DNA of 64,000 nt from Nyssa sinensis. Taxonomy: Eukaryota > Streptophyta > Magnoliopsida > Cornales > Nyssaceae. The notes beneath the pieces were generated by a model, which was not told the origin of the DNA, ran no database searches, and saw only the letters and a program-made list of their open reading frames with translations. Below are positions 35,372 through 47,837 of the stretch, in pieces; within the stretch, counting starts at the first letter, position 1, and every line of letters begins with the position of its first letter. The position numbers were made by a program, and so were the translations under genes. The stretch lies in the NCBI GenBank assembly GCA_008638375.1, contig CM018047.1, forward strand, positions 49,260,679 through 49,324,678. Reading direction: 5' to 3'.

Positions 35372-36628
35372 AAGACACCGAATATATGTCTTTTTTGTTT
35401 TTTAGTAACGTAAAATATTTTGAGTCAATTTATGCATATCAAACTAAATTTCTATAATAGTTTCACAACTATTTCACATGCTTATGCTTGGATTGAAGTG
35501 ACTCTTAAGAGTTTTACATGTGAGGAAAATTGAACCTGCGATTCAGATATAAGTTTTTAAAAATTATGAAAATGCATTTAAATATGATAATCTAAATTGT
35601 AAAAAATTAAAAAAAAGAAAGTGTTTTACAAACAAAGCAACTCTCACTCGACCAACTCCTTTGCTTAGAACCACAAATAACAATCCTTTCCCATGAGTAG
35701 ATGCCATATGATTGGGCAAATGAACAAAACCTTGGAAGTGTTTGAAAGTGCGAAATATTTGGGCTGACATTTTGTGCCCCTTGAATTCTGCTCAAGTCGG
35801 ATTAGAAAATAATTAAGCATCTCATGCCAACCATGTTGTACACTATGAAAGCAATCCTCCTTGACTTAGTACTATAACTTTTGCACCTCCAATTTGTTGT
35901 GTGCGGATTATGATAAAGCTATATGTTCTTTTGATTTTTCATCTTTCAGTCAAGGATAATTGCTTCTTTTTCTCTATTTTGATATGATGATGTTCTTTTC
36001 TCATGATTTTTTGAGTTGTTGACTTGTCAAAACCCACCCACATGTGGCCAAATCTTACACTATACAAAAGGCTCCAAACATGCACTAATTATAATTATTA
36101 AAATAATAATGAGATTTAAATTCATTACCTGTTCTAATATAATGTTAATATTCAATTTATTTTAAATTTTTAAAAGAGTTTATTATTAACAAAAGTAAAT
36201 ATAATTTCTTTTTTATAAATCTATAATGTTTTTTTTTTTTTCTTTCCTTCTTTCTTTCATCTTCTTCTTCTTCATTCTTGTTTTCTTTTAAATGAAAGTT
36301 AGAGCTTCGTTGTAAGTAAATACAACAAACATATGAGAAAATGAGAAATATTGGACAATTGGCGTAAGTGTTGCATGTGGCACGGTCTTATCTCGTATTA
36401 ATAGTGAACATTAAATGAGTCGGACATTTAAGTACAAACAATGTCTTTCCGTCAAAATGAAATTTTTCATGCCGATGAAGGTTTAAGAATTTTAGAATTT
36501 GATTATAATTGATTGTCAAAATCTTTGTAAAATTTTACAATTCGAAAAAGAGATTAGATGTCGAGTAATAATCTTTTTCTTTTTTGATACACTTTGTTAG
36601 TAAGACCAATGACCAAAATCAAATGATG

Positions 36629-36900
36629 AACTTTTTTTTTTTTTTTTTGTTGATAAAATTTATTAATTTCTTTCACCCAATTTCTTGCATCTAATATTGA
36701 CATGATGTACAGAAAGTTATCTTTTCAACATTGCAAGAAAGATTCTTAGTTTCCTCTCATATTATTACATTACTAAGGTAGTTTTTCATTGACAAGACAA
36801 CCAATTTTTGCAAAGAAATTTCTCCATTGTACCATCCTATTCCTATCTTAACAAAAGGTGGAATAGGACAGCAATCTACATACAAAATATTTTAAATCAT
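36629..36900 (-). mobile_element. possible LINE 3' remnant
   Basis: On the minus strand the sequence ends AATAAATTTTATCAAC followed by about 18 A (36631-36649), like a non-LTR retrotransposon tail. No RT or endonuclease motif was found. Confidence 0.25.
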
Positions 36901-37106
36901 ATATTTAATACAAATCAACCATGCCTCTTTCAATTATTTCTGGTTTCAAAGAATAATTGAGTATGTCGGCGTTAGATTTTGACTCTCCAATGACCAAATT
37001 ACCTTTCATTTTGTTAATTAAATGTGAAAAATTAAGGACATTTTATTGATTTTGAGAATTTAAAACCACAACAAAGCCTTCACTTCTCCTCCAAGCTTTC
37101 ACTAGT

Positions 37107-37395
37107 ATAAGCTTTGTTTTCGATCCCTTACATCACCGTTGGGCACAATTCTGGTAAGTCGGTTAGGTTGAATCATGTTTAAATTCAATTTAAGTTTTAA
37201 AACAGTCAATTCAACCCTAATTCGAACCTAATCTTGTTAATTAAGGACATGTTTAACTAAGCTTTGTTTTCGATCCCTTACATCATCATTGGGTACAATT
37301 CGAGTAAGTCGGGTCGGATTGAATTGATTCATGTTTAAACTCAATTCAAGTTTTAAAATAGTTAATTCAACCCTAATTCGAATCCAATCACGAAT
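37107..37395. repeat. two-copy tandem repeat, period about 147 bp
   Basis: AAGCTTTGTTTTCGATCCCT, then TACATCAnCnTTGGGnACAATT, then AATTCAACCCTAATTCGAA occurs at about 37111-37230 and again at 37258-37390 with scattered substitutions and a short insertion. Confidence 0.85.
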
Positions 37396-38271
37396 TCAAA
37401 TAACTCAAATTAAGTCTGACCCAAATTCAAATTTATTAGAATCAGGTTTAATCCGAGTCTGATTATTAATTCTACTTTTTAGATTTTATTCATAAATTTT
37501 TTAATAAATTGTTGTCTTTTTTTCCTATTTTAATTATACACTAAAAACTTCAATAATTTCTCTTTCTAAAAAAAATCAAAAATCGTTAAAATAATTCTTT
37601 CAACATAATTTAGTTTTAAAAAAATGTTAAAAGTCAACAAGTTTTTGAAATTAGAAAAATGTAAATAGTAATTCTTTTAAGAAATTCTTACTAATGTAAC
37701 TAACGGTGAATAACTAAAGTATAAAAAAATATTAAATTCGAGTTCGCATTAAACTGGATTTTCAAAGTCTCAACCCATATCAAATTTTAATTTAAATCAG
37801 GCTTGTGTTCTTTTACGTAAACTAATTCTAAAATATAAAAAATGAATTTCTAAGTTCTAAAAAAGTTGAACCGGCTCAAGTTGGCCCGCCTAAGTTACAC
37901 CTTCACCAATTAAGAAATTTGTTTCCATTCTGAACCAGATAATAACATCATCCTAATTATGAGAAAATTTGCCATGAATCTAGACCAGATTAATAATATT
38001 TTGTTATTTAAAAAATATATATTTGACTTTAAAAAATACAAAAATAAAGTTCTACCTGCATGGCAAAATATTTTTGGTGCAGTTCGTAAATTGACGGCAA
38101 AATTTCTCCCCAGTTGAATGGTTGCGACGACCGCCCTCAACCGTCCAATGTTTGACCAAGTTGGCCCCAACTTTCACATCACAATACCCCCATCACGTCG
38201 TCTGATCATGATCCGACGGTGTATAGTCTATCACCCATTACCTTACATTGCAATATGAAACATCCTATGGC

Positions 38272-38278
38272 TATAAAA
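38272..38278 (+). promoter_or_regulatory. TATA box of the CLE gene
   Basis: CTATAAAAAT lies about 95 bases upstream of the first ATG and 150 upstream of the preferred ATG of the CLE gene, a usual position for a plant TATA box. No other core element was identified. Confidence 0.5.
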
Positions 38279-38424
38279 ATCATGAAGGCACAAACTTCAG
38301 GTGCTTGCATATGCTAACTTACTAGTAAACACATGGACCAAAACTTCCCATTTATAATAACCATCTAATGCGACCATCTTGCCTTTCTATCCCTATCTCT
38401 CATTTGCATTCTCATTCTTCAATT

Positions 38425-38637
38425 ATGACTCGCTTTCACCTGATCTGCTTCCTTATTGCTGTCTCTCTCATCTTCTTTACTCCGACGGTCCACGGCGTCC
38501 GTAGGGTATTCTCCGACCTCTCCGCCGGAAACCAACAAGCTTTTCAGGCTTCTGTAAGTGCTCCAGTCTATAGAGGTTTCGAGTCAGAGAAGAGAAGGGT
38601 CCCCACAGGATCAAACCCGCTACATAACAAGCGATAG
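38425..38637 (+). CDS. CLE: CLE-family signalling peptide precursor
   Basis: This intronless gene encodes a 70-residue secreted peptide precursor. Residues 1-24 form a signal peptide (MTRFHLICFLIAVSLIFF, cleavage likely after VHG). The middle is a variable spacer, and residues 57-68 are the CLE motif RRVPTGSNPLHN, followed by a terminal KR. The motif fits the A-type consensus with the conserved P4, G6, N8, P9, L10 and H11; Ser replaces the commoner Pro at position 7. The C-terminus TGSNPLHNKR resembles that of Arabidopsis CLE20 as I recall it. By family knowledge the 12-13 residue peptide is cut out, may be hydroxylated on proline, and signals through CLV1/BAM-type receptor kinases. An in-frame ATG at 38368 would add 19 residues before the hydrophobic core. 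I prefer 38425 because it puts the signal peptide at the N-terminus and has A at -3. Confidence 0.9.
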   Translation: MTRFHLICFLIAVSLIFFTPTVHGVRRVFSDLSAGNQQAFQASVSAPVYRGFESEKRRVPTGSNPLHNKR

Positions 38638-38639
38638 CT

Positions 38640-40029
38640 CAGAACTTCTGGAAATCAATCAAGTCATATCCTCTTGCTCTTTCTACATTACATATTAGTT
38701 GTTACACTTGAGATAGACCATGTTATATATATACTTAAGACTCTTCATATATAGTTCTGTTTGTCTTTTGTGCTGTTGCAGGCTTTGTAGCCCAGAGTGG
38801 GCTAGTTGATATGTAGATAGATATTATAAGATTATACTGATATTTATATGATATTTTATTGTAATATTCAATACAGAATTTGGGTCCTTTTTTTCCAAAA
38901 AAAAAAAGTTCGGTACGATTACATCATGTAATTTACATGTAAGAAGTAAGAACATGGTCTTGCTAGACCATAGTTTGGCTGGCGAGAAGGGTTGAGAAAA
39001 AAGAAAGAAAGTTTAAGTTGGAAGGCAACTAGTTTGTGAAAAAATAATAATACTGGATAATGATCTTTTCTTAATTCAGAGCTGCAATCCAGGGATATGT
39101 GTATGTATGTATGTTCTTTGGTCTTCTGGGTAACCAAACGTGAGGGATATTATGATCTCATGAATCATTGTTCATGATGTTGAATGTTCTCTCTATCACA
39201 ATTGAGAAGTTACCATCAGCCAACTGCCCAAAAAGAAAATCGAGAACAGAAATTGCAACTTCTTCAACCCATCATTCAGGTGTCCCTTTTGATCTTGTTT
39301 CTGTGTCATTTTATTTGATTGAGATATTAAGTAATACTTGCTGAATCACTTACTCATGTAAAAGTTTAAACGGTTAGAAATAGTGTAATTTTAGTATTTT
39401 TTAACAACCTCTCATGCTTACGTCAATTCATATTATTAAGATAGTAATGACATTTGAATTTAAAATCTTTTGCTTACTCTAATATCATGAATCAATAACT
39501 CATCTAAAAGTTTAAAATTGTTAGAAAATATATAATTTTAATATTACATATATATATTCTATAAATTTGTTACGTATTTGTGACAATTATTATAATTTTA
39601 ATAATACAATAAAATACATGTAAATTTTATAAAATATAAAAATTATACAATCTTAGCGGGCTCATGGAATAATTTGTTGAGTGAGAGAGTCTCTTGTGGT
39701 TGGGTCATGATGGACCCAAATTTAAGTAGGTACTGTGAATGCCCATCATTTCATAGAACTACCATGCACTTAATTAGAAGACCCCATTGCACAGAAAAGA
39801 ATGTGTGTTTGCTGTAGGATTCATACCCAGTGCAGTTAAACTTAATCCAGGAATAACTGCTTCTGACGGTTGTACTTAGAACACCATTTGTTGTTGAGCG
39901 GTGTTTTATGATTATGCATGTTTATTTATATTCTTTCAAATAAAAAATAGTTATTAATTGCTATTATATCACATAGTTTTAAAAAAAGCATTTGATCGAT
40001 TAAAAATTCTCATATTAATCATATTATTC
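38640..40029. other. CLE 3' region and gene-free DNA
   Basis: A probable 3' UTR extends over the first 200-250 bases (AT-rich, AATATTCAATA near 38864), then AT-rich sequence follows. A minus-strand open frame at 38919-39137 has no recognisable features. Confidence 0.45.
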
Positions 40030-41925
40030 AAATTTTTTTTTGAACAAACATGCAAGAGTCACTAACATTATTCTTTGTTTTTCATGGAGATTCATCCATT
40101 TGTGGTTCAAAGGGTATGAGTTATAACCATTGAAGAAGTAGCAGTCCTCCACAATGGGTGCACCAAATTGCAGAGAAAAAAATTGGAGATGGGAGGTTTT
40201 GGTTGTGATTCGTGAGTTGGGTGTGGTCAACAATGTCAAAGTGCACAAACTGGTTTGGTTAGTGTCCCACTTGCCCTTGTGTCCGCGTATGGACAAATCA
40301 TAACCCAGTTGAAGAAGTAGTTTCTAATGTATTAAAGTCAAGGCAAAGGCTAGCTCCTCGCATACCTTTACAAGAAAAAAAGTGTGCTAATCTCACCAGC
40401 CGCATTTGAAAATTCGTGTATCCAACAGTGTGTGCGTGTATAAATCACTGGATGTGTAAATTTTCAAGCGCTGAGAGTGACCAAAGAGTATACGAAGGAT
40501 TTATTATTTTATTAAAATCATAAAAATTATCATACACATGTGATGAACTCAAAGAAATAACTTTTTCTAATTTGGGCAGTCGTTACTGTCCAACAAGATT
40601 CATGTGAATCGATTCCAAATGATTAATTAAAAGTAGACTTAGTGAGATTGCTGATCAATATTACCTCGCACGCCACACTAACTAGAGCTTTGAACAGTTG
40701 TACTGGATATTTCACGCATCGCAACAAAAGTAAGGAGAAAACTACAAGCTTGACAAATTGAAAACAAGCCCAGAAGTTTTGGACTGCCTTTGTTCCTTTT
40801 TTTTTTTCTTTTCCTTTTTACCTTTTCTTTGTTCTTGGCAAATTAAAATCTTTGACCTATTGGTCAAAATTAAACTTTTTTGCTTTCTGAACCTTATAAT
40901 TTGTTTGTTTTAGAAAAGAAAATTTGGTTTAAGATTTTTATCACTGTTTATAAAAAGGAGAGGGGAAGATTAGGCGCTGACAAATTCCATCCTGCCCAAC
41001 CAAATCCACAAGATTGGAAGATTTCAAGAAATGAAAGCAGAAACAGGAAGCTTGGAAAAGAAAAGTTAAAATCAAGTGGGATAGGGTTACTGGGTTAGTA
41101 TATTTTTTTTGAACAAACATGCAAAAGTCACGTAACATTACTCTTTGTTTTTCATGCAGATTCATCCATTTGTGGTCCAAAGGGTATGAGTTATAATCAT
41201 TGAAGAAGTAGCAGTTCTCCACAATGGGTGCACCAAATTGCAGAGAAAAAAATGGAGATGGGAGGTTTTGGTTGTGATTCGTGAGTTGGGTGTGGTCAAC
41301 AATGTCAAAGTGCACAAACTGGTTTGGTTAGTGTCCCACTTGCCTTGGTGTCCGCGTATGGACAAATCATAACCCAGTTGAAGAAGTAGTTTCTAATGTA
41401 TTAAAGTCAAGGCAAAGGCTAGCTCCCCCCATACCTTTACAAGAAAAAAAGTGTGCTAATCTCACCGGCCAAATTTGAAAATTCGTGTATCCAACAGTGT
41501 GTGCGTGTATAAATCACTGGATGTGTAAATTTTCAAGCGCTGAGAGTGACCAAAGAGTTGCTCTACAACAATTTTCAAGTGCTTATAGTACTATTTTGTT
41601 CCTTTTTTTCCTTTGCCTTTTCCTTTTTTCCTTTTCTTTGTTCTTGGCAAATTAAAATCTTTGACCTCTCGGTCAAAATTAAACTTGTAGGTTTTGCTTT
41701 CTGAACCTTATAATTTGTTTGTTTTAGAAAAGAAAATTTGGTTTAAGATTTTTATTACTGTTTATAAAACGGAGAGGGGAAGATTGGGCGCTGACAAATT
41801 CCATCCTGCCCAACCAAATCCACAAGATTGGAAGATTTCAAGAAATGAAAGCAGAAACAGAAAGCTTGGAAAAGAAAAGTTAAAATCAAGTGGGACAGGG
41901 TTACTGGGTTAGTATATTTTTTCAA
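40030..41925. repeat. two-copy tandem duplication, about 1.08 and 0.82 kb
   Basis: Copy 1 (about 40030-41105) and copy 2 (about 41106-41925) share blocks starting GAACAAACATGCAA and ending GGGTTACTGGGTTAGTATAT, nearly identical apart from a central segment. Copy 1 has about 300 bp at 40489-40790 where copy 2 has about 38 bp at 41559-41596. Open frames on both strands are conserved simply because the DNA is duplicated. I recognise no protein in them. Confidence 0.9.
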
Positions 41926-43426
41926 TGGATATAGGTACTTACCTAACACCTTCAGGATCAAAACTACACATGCTTTGAACATGGAAAAGACCCTTATTTT
42001 CCATGGTAGAAAAGATTCTTTGTGGCGCTAAGAATCGCACTTCTAAATTCCTGATTTTTGAATATCGGGGCATCCATGCAATATTGTTCTGGTCATTGAT
42101 TATTGACTCTGGAGTAATGCTACGTTCACTTAAAAAGTTTAACAAATTTGTTTACCTACTCTTATAGAGTATCCTAATTTTTCTTTAAAATCTCAATAAA
42201 AAAAATATATCAATTAATTTCAAAAATATCATTGACATATTAAAAAAAAAAATTTAACAAGCATTAATTCTCCTTATGCTATTGTAAATTGAATATAAAT
42301 TAAATGAAGGCTAAAAAAATCTTTACTATATCTCAGGGACCCGGATAAGAATAGCAAAAATTATTTTGGAAAGAGTCTTCAAAATGGACTGCTTTTTTTA
42401 GGAACAAATGCAAACCTGTACTAACTAAACATTAACAAATTAAAAATCATTTTATTTGTACTCTATATAACTAGTAATGGCATTTCCCAAACATACCCAT
42501 AAATATGCTTCTACACTGACTAGTATTCAAATTCTAACAGCTACGGTGCAGCTAGAGTGCACTTCAATCCCATGGAATCGATCATCATCCGCCAATCGGG
42601 ATCAACAGTATGCCACAAGAAGAGAAAGTTACTTCTAATCCAATTTTGGAAAAATGTCCCATATATATATATATGAAGAACAACAATAAGAATGAAAATT
42701 CTTGCACTTCAAAGGTCTGAAAATGAAGACCATTGCCATCCTTCACAAAAATAATGTAGGATGTTTGAAACTAATTTGGAGAATAGTTATATGGTTGCAG
42801 ATGGCCCTAACTCCTAAGTTCCTTATATATGTATTAAAAAAGGCTTTTGGGTTGGAGTTTTTAGGGATGGGAAATCCTCTATGTCAGAAGTCTTTAGCGG
42901 TCAAGTGACATCATGTGTCTCTCTTTGTAAGAGAGGTTACAATTTTAACTCTCTCCAAGTGGGAGTTTGTGGTGGTATGTTTATTTTTTAGTAATGGGTT
43001 GAGTTTGTAGGTGATATGGTTCTTTTCAATTATATGAGTTGAGTTTGTTTGTAAGTTGTACATTTATATTTGTAAATAGATACTCTTTTAGTTGAAAAAA
43101 AAAAGAAAAGAAAAATTATCTTACTATATAAGCTCTGAAGGAGCATAGCTTCATAGATTTCCCATGGATGGTGTCCTCAATGTAAACATAGAAGTCATGC
43201 TAAATTTTTAAAGTGAATCTTTAAGTCAAGGTCTAATAAGGGTGGGGGCAAGTGGATTATTCTCTCTCTGGCGGAGCTGTATTCATGTTAGAAAAATAAG
43301 GATGAGCACAATTGGATTGAAGTGGAAATATGTGATAATTGGAATAAGTAACGGAGACTCTAATTTCAATACATGCTAATGTGGATGCCACTGTAAGAAG
43401 GCTTGTGGGGATGGATTTGTCAATGC
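41926..43426. other. gene-free DNA with a possible plus-strand LINE tail
   Basis: It holds a TA run (42663-42674) and a segment ending TACTCTTTTAGTTG plus an A-rich tract at about 43096-43112 on the plus strand, which could be a worn LINE 3' end. A minus-strand 68-codon frame at 41939-42145 has no recognised homology. Confidence 0.35.
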
Positions 43427-43985
43427 TTTTTTTTTTTTTTGTTGGTGGGAAGGAAAGAAACAAAGACTGGAAACTAGGGGGCATGCCCCTAACAAAAGGG
43501 GCAGACATGATCGATGTCCGTTTTTAGCAAATTTTCCATCCCAGACGGAGGCCTATCTAGAACCACCAAGGTGTCTCTCTTTGTGCACCCCATTTTAGCC
43601 AGGAAATCGGCACACTGGTTGCCCTCCCTCAGGCTGTGCTGGAATTTGCATCTGGTGAAGCTCGAGGCATACAAGATGCAGTCCTCCACCAGCGCGTCGA
43701 ATTGAGAGTGAGGATCCCTCCTCTCCAGCAGTTGTATTGCATTGGCACAATCCGTCTCCACCAAAAGATTGGTCACCCTTCTAGCTTTCATCAGTCTGAG
43801 GCCTTCCCGAATTCCCCACAGCTCAGCCATAAGGCTAGAGGTTGCCCCGATGAAGCTATAAAACCCACTGAGCCAGAAGCCCCGTTCATCCTGCTGCACC
43901 CCTCCAAATCCTGCTTGGCCTGGGCATCCTTCCAGGCTGCTTATCAATGCATTTGCACAAACCTTAGGCTTATGATGGGGTTTCT
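43427..43985 (-). mobile_element. LINE 3' fragment with RNase H domain
   Basis: The minus strand encodes an RNase H-like domain of the RVT_3 type found at the C-terminus of plant LINEs. PGQAGFGGVQQDERGFWLSG is followed by SSLMAELWGIREGLRLMKAR, LLVETDCANAIQLL, FTRCKFQHSLREGNQCADFL and AKMG. Catalytic positions E (AELW), D (ETDC) and the terminal D (CADF) are visible. The first Asp block is cut off or frame-shifted near 43955. The segment ends on the minus strand in 14 A (43440-43427), a LINE-like poly(A) tail. It is a 5'-truncated, inactive fragment; a lone RVT_3 host gene is less likely given the tail. Confidence 0.8.
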
Positions 43986-45354
43986 TTAGTGATGGTTTGC
44001 AAACGTGATTGGTTTGAATATATAAAAGACCAATATTTCTAATTCTAATTAGCATAAATGTATGATCGATTTGAATAATACATCAATATTGCTAGATTCT
44101 AATTGTTTAATCAAATTATATTTTTATAGAGATTTCAAGAAAATTTGGAACACGTATCCCTACAGGAAATCGAGTGATTCTTTTTTTTTTTTCTAACTTT
44201 AAAAGTATTGATAGATACAATTGACGACCACTTTCTATGTTGTAACACTGATTCAACCCTCATGAACCAAGATTATAACAGTGAACTTTGATTCAATTTA
44301 AAATCTTATAAAATTGAACTGCAGTACAAAATACATAACTACTTGGTTTTTTTTCCAATTTCTCAATTTCTTTTTCTTATTTTTGAAATTTATTGTATAG
44401 TTAGTTTAAACTGTAGAAGTTTCTAGAAAGGTAATAACTAATAACTCAGCTATTATGTTAAAATTCTTTCTGACTCCTTATAATCTCAAATTTATTTATT
44501 AGTATGTAACTAAATTAATATAAACCTATCCACTGATCTTGACAATAATGTGTCGCTGTTTCTGTGCAACAATTTACAAGCAAGCCAATTAAGTACTTTA
44601 TAATTACAAGGATCGCATAGATTACGCATGAACGAGTCAGTATTTTTCCACACAAAATGTAATTCTGCTCAAGTGCATGCCAATTGCAGTGACAAAGGCA
44701 TGACAAGGGATCATGTCAATAAGACTTGGTTTATGTGATCACCAGGCAATCGTGTAGATTAAATTTTCTTTCAATCATGAGAAAAAAACATTAGTTGTTT
44801 TTTCCTTAATTTTCTTTAATTATTTAATAATGTAAATGCAATGTAGATTCATTAAAGATAAATCAATTTTTTATTAATTTATTTTTGGATTGCCTGATCA
44901 ACTGTCCATATTAAAAAATGATCAGATGGGTGCATTGAATATGTGTTTCATGAATAGATGTCTTTAATGGATATTTCAGAAAAATTGTGTCTTTTTCAAA
45001 AGATACATTGAATGGAATGGTTATGACTCCTTTATTTAAAAACATGTCTTTTAAAAATGTCACGTCTTTTTATGAATAGGTTATGTCTTTTCATGAAAAG
45101 ACACTCCGTATCTATAAATACATGCAACAATAATAATTAGAAAAAGATAATCAAACTCTCTCTTTCAGATTTCATGGGAAGTTCTTTAACTTTGTTAATT
45201 GCAATTCTTCAAACCAAAGACTTTGTTGTATCCTGAAGATAACTTTGTCAGTAACTCATCAGCCGATTCTACCAAGTGAGAAAAATTACGTACTAAAAAA
45301 AGTATCTTTAGATACACTTCAAAAACTACAGATTTATTCATAATGTTTCAATAA
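43986..45354. other. gene-free AT-rich DNA containing one copy of a dispersed direct repeat
   Basis: About 44336-44835 matches 47838-48292 (listed separately). No gene is recognised in the rest. Confidence 0.5.
44336..44835 (+). repeat. dispersed direct repeat, copy 1 (copy 2 at about 47838-48292)
   Basis: Shared text includes AAGCAAGCCAATTAAGTACT, CACAAAATGTAATTCTGCTC and TTTATGTGA, in the same order and orientation 3.5 kb apart, with substitutions and small indels. Nothing coding is evident. Confidence 0.85.
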
Positions 45355-45356
45355 TT

Positions 45357-45391
<35 letters not shown>

Positions 45392-45633
45392 TGGAGAGAA
45401 AATGGGAGAGATGGAAGAGAGAGAGGGAACGGAAAGAGATGTGAGAGACCCATTCCGGTCTCTAATATGCTGTGAGTGTTAGTGTGTGTACAGAGAGAGA
45501 AAGTGAGACCCAAATGGGTCCCTGCATATGTGTATTATTTGCATGTGTTGTATGTATTTGTAGGTGTCTAGAGAGAGAGAGAGACTGAAAGAGTGAGAGA
45601 GAAAAATATATTCAAATGGGTCACTACATGTGG

Positions 45634-45684
<51 letters not shown>

Positions 45685-45758
45685 TGTGTGTTCCGTGTGT
45701 TTGTTCGTGTATTGAGAAAGAGAGAGTGAGAGAGACCTATTTGGGTCTCTGCATGTTT

Positions 45759-45799
<41 letters not shown>

Positions 45800-45860
45800 A
45801 GAGAGAGTGAGAGGAGGAACAATGGGTGGGAGAGAGATAGAGAGATGGGGGGGGTGAGAG
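45355..45860. repeat. composite TA/GA minisatellite with a near-palindromic GACCC core
   Basis: TA runs (45355-45376, 45636-45653, 45762-45794) alternate with GA runs, and each module carries a core such as GAGACCCAAATGGGTCCCTG (about 45505), GAGACCTATTTGGGTCTCTG (about 45732), or worn forms at about 45445 and 45612. Modules are roughly 100-130 bp apart. Open frames here translate the repeat. Confidence 0.8.
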
Positions 45861-46057
45861 GGTGCTCAGTGTATTATAATTAGTAAAATATGATTTTTTT
45901 GTAATAAAATAATCATCAAATATTTAAGAGTAAAATTCTGTTCAGACCGTCATCTGACAAGATGGGTAATATAATTTTTCAAACTTTGAAAACCTAACCA
46001 TATTTTCACCAAATCCTAAAGGTATTCACAGTAATTTACCTAAAAAGAAATTGCTTC

Positions 46058-46450
46058 TTGGGTGGCTGTAATTATGTTGAAGGGGTATTTCACAAGAAGC
46101 TTAAGGAAAATTCGAGTCAACACATATTTTCAATTAATATATTTTTTAAGAAAATATTCTCTCCCATTACAAATAACAGCCTTTATATATTGTTACATTA
46201 TATTTATTACAAGAACATGCTCACATATCACGTATTAAACACATATCCCATATTAAAAAATTTTAACTATTAATATGAGTTTTGGGATAGACAATTCTAA
46301 CACACAAGTATATCAAAGAACTCGTGTATCACATATCACATTTAAAAAAAAAAAAAAACCTCTAACTACCACTCTAATAACAACCCTAATATTGGTGCTC
46401 ATCAATTTCAAGTAATGGAATTTTGGAAATTCTTTAAAATTATTTGCATT
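46058..46450 (+). repeat. dispersed direct repeat (partner about 50190-50390)
   Basis: CCCTAATATTGGTGC, then AAGTAATGGAATTTTG, and an upstream block TTATGTTGAAGGGGTATTTC occur at 46070-46430 and, worn, at 50200-50370 in the same order. The partner is shorter. Confidence 0.6.
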
Positions 46451-47837
46451 TTTTAGTGTTAAAATTTGGATCAGGTTCGAGATCCGTGACACGTGATGCA
46501 TTCATTTGAGTTAGTTAATGAGACAAGATAAGGTAAGAGTCTTATTCTGCCTTAATTTTAAAAGACTATTCTATATTTTACGGGACACACAATAAAACTC
46601 TCTTCCCTTCTACTTCTCTTAACTTTCTCACTCTAAAATTTTCTCTTTTGTGTTAACTCATGAATTTGGATTGTGAAACATTCATATAGAACTCTAGTAA
46701 GTATGATAAATTTTAGATAATTTTACGTATTCTGACAATGAACAAATGAGATCCAACATATATATTTCATTTATTCTACATTTAGGAACAAATGCAAAAT
46801 TCTACATTATAAAAAGGTGCTTAATTAAAAAAAAAAATTGAAAATTGGTTCATTTATACCCTAAAACACTAATAATGACCTTCTCCAAACATACCTTTAA
46901 AATAGGTTGAGGAGTGGGAAAAATGCAAGGGATTTGTTCTCAATTTCCATGCTCCTACCATTGCGAGGTTTAAGAGATTAGATGTACAAAATTTTATTCC
47001 ATTAACTGAGAAACTGTCATGATTTAAATGTCACAATCGAGCAATCTTCCTATTATGCCGGATCTACCAATATTTAAAAGCACGAATCGAATATTTAATT
47101 TTTTTGAATAATTAACTCTTGATGGGTTTGTTTGAATAATGAATTCCATCTATTTCTATTTTCTAAAGATAGTTCTTGATCAAACTCGTATGTTTCGTCG
47201 TTAAAAAAAAAAACTCAGACGTTTCATTTGAAAAAAACAAAGTAATTTTATGTGTAAAATGAGAGTAAAAATAGAGATGTTATTCACCACTTTTAAAGAA
47301 TATAAATTTCTCGTACAATTCTATTGAAATTATTCTATAAATGTTTCATTGGCGTAAAATTGATTCTTCTAGTGATTCTGTTCTTTTTTTTTCTCCTCGA
47401 TCACTTGGGTAGTATTGTCGTTTACTTTTGGGTCAAATTGTTTTCATGGGTTTCAAGAAATTAATTTCTGGTGTTAGGTTAAATTGCTTCCAAATGTTCC
47501 AAACTACTATTATTACGGTAAACAATTATGAATCATTATTTTACAAACACACAAGAGTTCTTAATTCTAGGTTTTTGGAAAATCAACAAATCCAACAACC
47601 CAACCGATTACAATCCTAAACGACGAAAAAATTAAAAAAAATAACTCACCTCCCTCTGTAGAAGATAGTGAGAATAAAAAGGATGAACTTTTTCTTGACA
47701 GATGTCATGAGTTATCAATCAACTTAGTCACGATTGACAAAACTGAAATAGGATAATAAGAGTCTTCACGAGTTCATGAATTATCAACCAACTTAGTCAC
47801 GGTTGGCAAAACTGAAATATAATACAGAGTATATAAG

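Larger units (their letters stand above)
34214..38270. other. gene-free intergenic DNA upstream of the CLE gene
   Basis: The stretch is mostly AT-rich. It holds a TA run (35337-35367), a CT-rich patch (36238-36275), a poly(A)-ended minus-strand segment near 36630 and a tandem duplication at 37.1-37.4 kb, listed separately. Short minus-strand frames at 35564-35795 and 37910-38170 show no recognisable protein. Confidence 0.5.

Noticed and set aside
40024..41982. Minus-strand frames of 67-124 codons, similar in both duplicate copies
   Set aside because: Similarity is explained by the DNA duplication. They have no domain, and the frames differ in start and end between copies.
45630..45857. 75-codon plus-strand frame with Tyr-Ile and Arg-Glu runs
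   Set aside because: It is a translation of TA and GA microsatellites.
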